Below, one piece after another: positions 58,757 through 64,000 of a DNA stretch of 64,000 bases. A program made the position numbers and the translations under genes. Origin of the DNA: Actinocatenispora sera (GTDB lineage Bacteria; Actinomycetota; Actinomycetes; Mycobacteriales; Micromonosporaceae); the NCBI RefSeq assembly GCF_018324685.1, contig NZ_AP023354.1:2790001-2854000 (forward strand), written 5' to 3'. The stretch's first letter is position 1; the number at the start of each line of letters is the position of its first letter. The notes beneath the pieces were generated by a model, which made no database searches, was not told where the DNA came from, and saw only the letters and a list, made by a program, of their open reading frames with translations.

Positions 58757-59503
58757 TCAGGAGGGTTGGGCGGCCGGCCACGTCGACCGCTGCAGCGATC
58801 GGCCCTGTGCCGCGCCGGGCCGCAGGCGTCGCGGGCTTGGTAGAGCGACGTCCTCGGGGGCGAACGAGTGCACGTACGCCAGCGCGGCGTTGAGCGCGTC
58901 GCGCAGCGGTTTCACGTCGCGCTTGATCTGGCTGAGCAGCGAGCCACCCTGATGCGCGGCCAGCAGGACGGAGGTGAGCGTGTCGGGTCGGGCGTCTGCC
59001 CGGAGCTCGCCGCGGCGACGCATGGCGGTCAGCCCGGCCCGGATGACACCGGCCCACTGGTCGTACCCGCTGGCCAGGTCGGACCGCATCGTCGAATCGG
59101 ACTCGGCCAACTCGCCCGCCAGTGAACCGAACGAACATCCACCGATCAGGTCCTGGTCCAGGACCTTCTCGACGTTGAGGTCGGCCCACAGCCGCAGCGA
59201 CTCGAACGTGTCCAGCCGGCCGAGCCGTGGCTGGGTGGCCAAGCCCACCACGACGTCGCGCTGGTACTCGATCACCGCCCGCACCAGGCTGCGCTTGTCG
59301 CGGAAGTAGTGGGCCATCTGCGACCCGCTGACCCTTGCCTCCCGCCGAACGTCATCGATGCTGGTGCTCGCCACGCCGCGTTGGAAGATCAGTTCAGCGG
59401 CGGCCGCCACGATCCGAGCCCGAGTCGCCTGCCCCTTGCGAGTCAGTGGACTCCCGGCCGTCGACTCCGGTTCGCCGGCGGCGGCAGCGAAGGACGAAGA
59501 CAT
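58757..59503 (-). CDS. TetR family transcriptional regulator
   Basis: This 248-residue regulator has the helix-turn-helix (about 25-70: TRARIVAAAAELIFQRGVASTSIDDVRREARVSGSQMAHYFRDKRSLVRAVI) and a C-terminal domain with IGGCSFGSLAGELAESDSTMRSDLASGYDQW and LAAHQGGSLLSQIKRDVKPLRDALNAALAYV, close to that of the TetR at 61597. It is divergent from the amidase (155-bp spacer) and upstream of the molybdoenzyme operon, either of which may be its target. Confidence 0.88.
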   Translation of the reverse strand: MSSSFAAAAGEPESTAGSPLTRKGQATRARIVAAAAELIFQRGVASTSIDDVRREARVSGSQMAHYFRDKRSLVRAVIEYQRDVVVGLATQPRLGRLDTFESLRLWADLNVEKVLDQDLIGGCSFGSLAGELAESDSTMRSDLASGYDQWAGVIRAGLTAMRRRGELRADARPDTLTSVLLAAHQGGSLLSQIKRDVKPLRDALNAALAYVHSFAPEDVALPSPRRLRPGAAQGRSLQRSTWPAAQPS

Positions 59504-59657
59504 GTCGGTGACCTACCAGGTGGGTGAGACGATGGCTCGGTCGGGCGTACCCGCATGATAGCGAGAACCGGGCAGCTGTTCGGTGACAGGATCGCGTCAC
59601 CGGAGTTGCTGCTGCGTCCACGGTCGCGTCGCAGCGAGACACGGCTATGCTGCAACC

Positions 59658-61163
59658 GTGTCCGACCAGCCGGAAGGCGCAGCGCGAAGCGCCGGGACCT
59701 TCGGCGCCAACGACGATCTGTGCCTGCTCTCGATGCGGCAGCAGTCGGCACTGATCCGGTCCCGAGAGATCTCGGCCACCGAGCTGATCACGGCACATCT
59801 GCACCGCATCGCGGCGGTTGACCCCGCGGTCCACGCGGTCGTTTCGGTCGACGAGGAACGTGCCCTGGCCGAGGCCGCCGCCGCGGACGCCGCGCTGGCC
59901 CGGGGTGAGCCGTGCGGCCCGCTGCACGGGCTGCCGGCCGCGGTGAAGGACGTGCACGACGTCGCTGGGCTGCGTACCACCTACGGGTCCGCGCTGTATG
60001 CGAGCAACGTGGCCGAGCACGATGACCCCGTCGTCGCTCGAATCCGCGCGGCCGGTGCGATCGTGCTCGGCAAGACCAACGTGTCCGAATTTGGCTTCGG
60101 AGCCCACACGCGAAACGCGCTGTTCGAGTCGACCAGCAACCCCTACGCTCCGGCGCGAGCGGCGGGCGGCTCGTGCGGTGGAACGGCGGCGGCACTCGCG
60201 ACGGGCATGGCGACGGTGTGTGAAGGCTCCGACCTTGCGGGTTCGCTGCGCAACCCGGCGTCGTTCTGCAACGTGGTCGGGCTCAGGCCCGCGGCCGGCC
60301 GCGTACCCAACGCCCGGTCCGGCTTCGGCTGGCAGCCACTGTCCGTTACGGGGCCGATGGGGCGAACCGTCGACGACGTCGGCCTGCTGCTGTCGATCAT
60401 GGCAGGTCCGCACCCGGCAATGCCGCTGGCCCTGGACGCCGACCCGGCCAAGTTCGCGCGGATCGACCCGGCGGACCTGACCGGGGTGCGGGTCGCGCTC
60501 GCACCTGATCTGGCCGGCACGGTTGCCGTCGACCGCCAGGTGCGCGCCGTCGTGGCGAGCCAGGCGAGCATCCTGGCCGAGCTCGGATGCATCGTCGAGG
60601 ACGCCTGCATCGACTTCGACGGCGCCGACGAGGCGTTTCGGACGCTCCGTTCCTGGACCCTGGCGTACCTGCTCGACGACACCATCAGGCGCCATCGCGA
60701 GTCTCTTCCGCCCAGCCTCGTCCAGAACATAGAGGAAGGCCAGTGGCTGTCGGGTCGTGACATCGCCTCGGCCCTGGAGACACAGGCGCGCCTGCATGAG
60801 CGCGCCGCTGTGTTTTTCGACCGCTACGACCTGCTCGTCACCGCGGCGGCGGCGACGCCGCCGTTCCCCATCGAGCAGGAGTTCCCGCCTACGATCGATG
60901 GGGCAGCGCAGACCAGCCACCTGGACTGGCTGCGCATCGCGTACGCCATCAGCATGACCGGCTGCCCGGCGCTGGCGTTGCCGGCGGGGTTCACGCCGAC
61001 CGGTCTACCCGTCGGGGTACAACTGGTCGGGCCCCACCGTGAGGAACGACGCCTGCTGGCCATCGGCAGAGCCTTCGAACGCGCGAACGCGGCAGGCCGG
61101 CGGCGTCCGGACCTCGCGGGTCTCGCGCGGCGAGGCCTGTCGCTGATCGTCAACCCGGATTGA
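59658..61163 (+). CDS. Amidase signature family hydrolase
   Basis: This 501-residue enzyme has the amidase signature: Lys in LPAAVKDVHDV, the cis-Ser in AAGGSCGGTAAAL (the second Ser of the usual GGSSGG is Cys here) and the nucleophile Ser in GSDLAGSLRNPASFCNVVGLRP. The last block GFTPTGLPVGVQLVGPHREERRLL is also typical. It hydrolyses amides; the substrate is not known. GTG at 59658 lacks a ribosome site, and TATGCT 7 bp before it suggests a leaderless transcript. It is divergent from a TetR gene. Confidence 0.87.
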   Translation: MSDQPEGAARSAGTFGANDDLCLLSMRQQSALIRSREISATELITAHLHRIAAVDPAVHAVVSVDEERALAEAAAADAALARGEPCGPLHGLPAAVKDVHDVAGLRTTYGSALYASNVAEHDDPVVARIRAAGAIVLGKTNVSEFGFGAHTRNALFESTSNPYAPARAAGGSCGGTAAALATGMATVCEGSDLAGSLRNPASFCNVVGLRPAAGRVPNARSGFGWQPLSVTGPMGRTVDDVGLLLSIMAGPHPAMPLALDADPAKFARIDPADLTGVRVALAPDLAGTVAVDRQVRAVVASQASILAELGCIVEDACIDFDGADEAFRTLRSWTLAYLLDDTIRRHRESLPPSLVQNIEEGQWLSGRDIASALETQARLHERAAVFFDRYDLLVTAAAATPPFPIEQEFPPTIDGAAQTSHLDWLRIAYAISMTGCPALALPAGFTPTGLPVGVQLVGPHREERRLLAIGRAFERANAAGRRRPDLAGLARRGLSLIVNPD

Positions 61164-61596
61164 CTGGGACGAGTATCACCGTCGATCGCATCGATCGGGG
61201 TCGTGCCGCGCGGACGCCACCGCAGGACCAGCGTGCCGGGGTGGTCGTGGATTCGCAGGCGGAATGGGGTGTAGCACCCATTATTGATAGTGGGTCATGC
61301 GTCCCATTACATTGGAGGAGCGCTCGAATGCGACCGGCGTGCACGGTCATGATGTGGCCCCGGCGTTGCACGATGCGGGGTCGTGAGAGGAGTGACATGC
61401 AGCCGCCACGGCTGTCGGGCCTTCGAACCATGCGGGCTCGCCGTGTCAGGCGACGAAGCCACGTTGCACAGACAGGAGCCGCGTACCGAACCAGCACATC
61501 TTCTACCCTGAATCCGCCGCGATGCGGTCGCCTGTACCGCGCTGCTGGCTGGACTGGCGGTGGCCGCCGAGCGATAACCAGCGAGTGTGGTGACGC
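61164..61596. other. 433-bp spacer with overlapping inverted repeats
   Basis: ATGGG (61264-61268) pairs with CCCAT (61277-61281), and ACCCA (61276-61280) pairs with TGGGT (61291-61295), so two repeats share an arm; TCCCATTACATTGG follows. The block is AT-rich for this genome and probably holds an operator and promoter of the TetR gene at 61597. A small CGATCG hairpin (61183-61197) lies after the amidase stop. Confidence 0.55.
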
Positions 61597-62256
61597 GTGG
61601 GCGAGGCGGTCGTGAACACGAATCTGCCCGAGGTAGGCGCCTTCGACGCAGCGACATCGTCTCGCGCGGTCCGCGCCCACATCGTTGCCGTTGCGGCCGG
61701 ACTGATGTTCGACCGTGGCGTGGCCCGGGTTGGACTCGACCGGGTTCGCCGCGCGGCCGGGGCCAGTGAGGCCGAGATGGTGGAACACTTCCCGACCAAA
61801 CGAGCGCTCGTGCGCGCGGTGATCGCCTGGCAGTCGGATCGGGTCATCGAGTTCAACACGCAGGCGGGCACTGTCGCCCTGGACTCCTTCGAGGCGCTGC
61901 GCGCGTGGGCGGACCGGCACGTCGACATGCAGCGGGCACTCGACTTCGTCATCGGTTTCCGCCTGGGCGGACTCGCGGGTCAGCTCGGAGTGTGCGACAC
62001 GGAGACACGCGCCGAGCTGGCGTCCGGGTTCGATCGGTGGTGGAGCGTGGTGCGCTCCGGCCTGGCGGCCATGCAGTCGCGAGGCGTACTCGTTCCGGAC
62101 GCGCCCGTCGAGTCCTTGGCGACCGCGCTGATCGCCGCTCACCAGGGTGGTGCCCTGCTCGCCCAGGTCAAACGGGACGTCGCGCCGCTGCATCATGCCC
62201 TGCACGGGGTGCTCGACTTCATCGAGTCCTTTGCCGCCGAACCGATGGCCCCGTGA
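61597..62256 (+). CDS. TetR family transcriptional regulator, weakly conserved DNA-binding domain
   Basis: This 219-residue protein has a TetR-like N-terminus (about 20-70: VRAHIVAVAAGLMFDRGVARVGLDRVRRAAGASEAEMVEHFPTKRALVRAVI) in which the usual Tyr-Tyr-His-Phe is EHF, and a C-terminal domain (LGGLAGQLGVCDTETRAELASGFDRWW; AAHQGGALLAQVKRDVAPLHHAL) close to the TetR at 58757. GTG at 61597 or 61612 starts it. It lies between the amidase and an SDR gene, 250 bp before the latter, which it may control. Confidence 0.85.
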   Translation: MGEAVVNTNLPEVGAFDAATSSRAVRAHIVAVAAGLMFDRGVARVGLDRVRRAAGASEAEMVEHFPTKRALVRAVIAWQSDRVIEFNTQAGTVALDSFEALRAWADRHVDMQRALDFVIGFRLGGLAGQLGVCDTETRAELASGFDRWWSVVRSGLAAMQSRGVLVPDAPVESLATALIAAHQGGALLAQVKRDVAPLHHALHGVLDFIESFAAEPMAP

Positions 62257-62506
62257 GGCGCATCAGCACGCAACGCGGACACTGGCCCACGAATCGACGG
62301 CCGCTTTGCCCGATCCAACCGACGATCCTCCGCCCGAGATGCCAGCAGCCAGGCACCAGCGCAGCGCGCGAGACACTCGCGGAGTACGTCGGCGCAACGC
62401 CACGTAAGGCCGGCCCGCTTCGGCGCCACTAGACAAGGACAGAGGGAACAGCACTCCACCGGGACATCCAGTCCCGCAGCGTGCCGCGACAGCAGAGGAG
62501 TCACAC

Positions 62507-63280
62507 ATGCCAGGGCGGTTCGAGGGACACAAGTTGGTGGCTGTCGGTGGCAGCAGCGGCATGGGGAAGGAGACCGCGATCGACGTCGTCGCCGGGGGCG
62601 GCAGCGCCGTGATCGTCGGACGCGACCGCACGCTCGTCGACGACACCGTCAAGGAGCTGAACAACAAGGGCACCGCGTACGGCATCGTGGCCGATCTCGC
62701 CGACCGTGCCCAGGTCGACGAGGTGCGATCACAGCTCGCCGCCGATCACGCCGACGCGACGCTGATGGTCAATGCTGCCGGGTTCTTCATCCCGAAGCCG
62801 TTCCTCGACTACGACGGTGACTTCTACGACTCCTACGCCGAGCTGACTCGGGCGATCTTCTTCCTGACCCAGACCGTGGCACGGAGTATGATCGAGCGCG
62901 CTGCCGGTGGGGCGATCGTCAACATCGGCAGCATGTGGGCGCACCAGGCGATCGGTGTCACTCCGTCGTCCGGTTACTCGGTGGCCAAGGCCGGCGTGCA
63001 CGCCCTCACCAAGAACCTCGCGCTCGAACTGGCGCCCCATCACATCAGGGTCAATGCGGTGGCGCCCGCGGTGGTCAGGACCCGGCTGTACGAGGGATTC
63101 ATCCCCAAGGACAAGATCGACGAGACGCTCGCCGGGTTCGACGGCTTTCATCCCCTCGGCCGGGTGGGCACGGCACGAGACATCGCCTCGACCGTGAGCT
63201 TCCTGCTCTCGGCCGAAGCAGACTGGGTCACCGGCGCGGTGTGGGACGTCGACGGCGGCGTGATGGCCGGCCGCAACTGA
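62507..63280 (+). CDS. SDR family oxidoreductase
   Basis: This 257-residue enzyme has the classical SDR marks: cofactor loop GGSSGMGKE (residues 14-22), NAAG at 89-92, catalytic Ser142, Tyr157 and Lys161 (YSVAKAG), and [12 protein letters not shown]. The Arg in VGRDR after the second strand would suit NADP. AGAGGAG precedes the ATG. It lies after a TetR gene and 102 bp before a thioredoxin gene. The substrate is unknown. Confidence 0.9.
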   Translation: MPGRFEGHKLVAVGGSSGMGKETAIDVVAGGGSAVIVGRDRTLVDDTVKELNNKGTAYGIVADLADRAQVDEVRSQLAADHADATLMVNAAGFFIPKPFLDYDGDFYDSYAELTRAIFFLTQTVARSMIERAAGGAIVNIGSMWAHQAIGVTPSSGYSVAKAGVHALTKNLALELAPHHIRVNAVAPAVVRTRLYEGFIPKDKIDETLAGFDGFHPLGRVGTARDIASTVSFLLSAEADWVTGAVWDVDGGVMAGRN

Positions 63281-63382
63281 TCGGCCCGCGTCGCGCCACA
63301 CCGGGTCGCGCCCGACCGATGATCGGGACGATGCCCATGACCGACCACCGAGGATCGACCACTGATGACGTGGAGGTGGCAG

Positions 63383-63715
63383 ATGCCAGCGCAACAGATC
63401 ACGAAGGTCACCGACGGCACGTTCGCTGACGACGTACTGGGTTCCGAGGTTCCCATCCTCGTCGACTTCTGGGCCGACTGGTGCCAGCCGTGCCAGCTGG
63501 TCGCGCCGGTGCTGGAGCAGCTGGCTGTCGAGCAGGCCGGCACGATGCGAATCGGCAAGCTCAACATCGACGAGAACCCCGAGACGACGGCACGCTACAA
63601 GGTCATGTCCATTCCGTTCATGGCGTTGTTCAAGGACGGCGCGATGGTCGCCGCGGTGGTCGGCGCGCAGCCAAAGGAGTCGATCTGGGAGCAGATCGGC
63701 AAGTACGTGGTCTGA
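63383..63715 (+). CDS. Thioredoxin
   Basis: This 110-residue protein is a single thioredoxin domain with VDFWADWCQPCQLVAPVLEQLA; the redox pair is Cys34 and Cys37, with Gln35 in place of the usual Gly (WCQPC for WCGPC). The cis-Pro lies in VMSIPFMALFKDG. GGAGG precedes the ATG at 63383. Thioredoxins reduce disulfides in the cytosol; the changed active site may shift its redox potential. It follows the SDR gene and precedes a DUF5709 gene. Confidence 0.9.
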   Translation: MPAQQITKVTDGTFADDVLGSEVPILVDFWADWCQPCQLVAPVLEQLAVEQAGTMRIGKLNIDENPETTARYKVMSIPFMALFKDGAMVAAVVGAQPKESIWEQIGKYVV

Positions 63716-63766
63716 GCCGCGGCGTCACCACCGCGGCGCGGCGCACTGGTCCGGGAGGGACTTCGC

Positions 63767-64000
63767 ATGACATCGGCCATGGAGCCAACCGCCGAATCTG
63801 ATGGCGACGCGAGCCTGCTGCGCCCGCAGGAAGGGCTCGACGACGAGGAGACGGAGTACGACCCGGAGACGGGTTATTCGCCGAACGAGCGACCCTGGGA
63901 GATCGACCGGTGGGGACTGACGGCCGCCGAAGCGGCGCGCGGAGAGGACCTCGCACATCGACTCGCCCGCGAGCTGCCCGACCGGGTGAACGACGTGGCC
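63767..64000 (+). CDS. DUF5709 family protein, 3' end outside window
   Basis: The frame opens at ATG 63767, behind GGGAGG, and stays open to the window edge (78 residues). It has the acidic, low-complexity start and the pattern of DUF5709: LLRPQEGLDDEETEYDPETG, YSPNERPWEIDRWGLTAAEAARGED and HRLARELPD. The family is known only from actinobacteria, with no function. It lies 51 bp after the thioredoxin gene, so they may be co-transcribed. Confidence 0.82.
   Translation, partial: MTSAMEPTAESDGDASLLRPQEGLDDEETEYDPETGYSPNERPWEIDRWGLTAAEAARGEDLAHRLARELPDRVNDVA

Overview
The window is very GC-rich (third codon positions almost all G or C), uses GTG starts freely, and carries typical actinobacterial families: a CsoR-type persulfide sensor, an MmyB-type XRE regulator, DUF5994, DUF5709, DUF2000, ECF sigma factors, a CsbD protein and many TetR regulators. 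It is almost certainly an Actinomycetota chromosome. A filamentous genus near Micromonosporaceae is a guess from overall feel, not proven. No rRNA, tRNA, CRISPR array or replication gene was seen. Most of the window looks like an accessory or conditionally used chromosomal region with many small regulator-plus-target modules.

Layout. 1-1.6 kb: end of a TetR regulator, two TGGACT-N4-AGTCCA operators and an NAD(P)H-type oxidoreductase. 1.6-3.35 kb: CBS protein and ArsB/NhaD-type transporter (minus). 3.6-5.8 kb: a persulfide-response regulon (58-aa Cys protein, CsoR/CstR-like repressor, persulfide dioxygenase-rhodanese fusion) with four GTACCCCCGGGGGTA-type operators. 5.99-7.75 kb: a MITE-like element and an IS that used its end as target, just before a PARG-like gene. 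8.6-11.4 kb: XRE regulator and DrrAB-type exporter. 11.5-16.8 kb: DUF5994, an ECF sigma factor with SnoaL-like tail, RibD-like reductase, MOSC protein, and a MerR-controlled oxidoreductase/PPOX pair. 16.9-23.3 kb: an ABC exporter (one permease has a fused lectin-like domain) next to a three-gene sensor/regulator set in which one kinase is degenerate. 23.5-26.2 kb: two secreted cell-wall enzymes sharing an almost identical FG-GAP tail. 26.4-28.5 kb: MarR module and a tautomerase. 28.7-32.9 kb: DUF4246 protein, RibD-like and VOC proteins, secreted phospholipase D-like protein. 33.0-39.1 kb: four-gene sugar operon (GH15, G6PD-like, IlvD/Edd, CtBP-like). 39.5-43.7 kb: universal stress protein, LacI regulator with tandem operators, secreted beta-propeller. 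43.8-44.5 kb: remnants of a divergent HxlR/oxidoreductase pair fused by a deletion. 44.7-49.8 kb: DUF2000/Lrp pair, CsbD, a membrane protein, and a GntR-ABC operon. 49.8-53.3 kb: GT39-like membrane protein and secreted HNH nuclease. 53.5-64 kb: TetR, ECF sigma, zinc anti-sigma, GNAT, a molybdoenzyme/flavin reductase/DUF6510 operon, TetR, amidase, TetR, SDR, thioredoxin and the start of a DUF5709 gene.

How the parts fit. The most notable link is between the two ends: the TetR regulators at 2-430 and 53564-54193 are about 80% identical, and the same palindrome occurs as a spaced pair beside each, once before an oxidoreductase and once before an ECF sigma factor. Four related TetR proteins in all lie in the window. 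The sulfur module at 3.6-5.8 kb is the best understood functional unit; the 33-39 kb operon and the two-component/ABC cluster at 17-23 kb are the least ordinary metabolic and sensory units.
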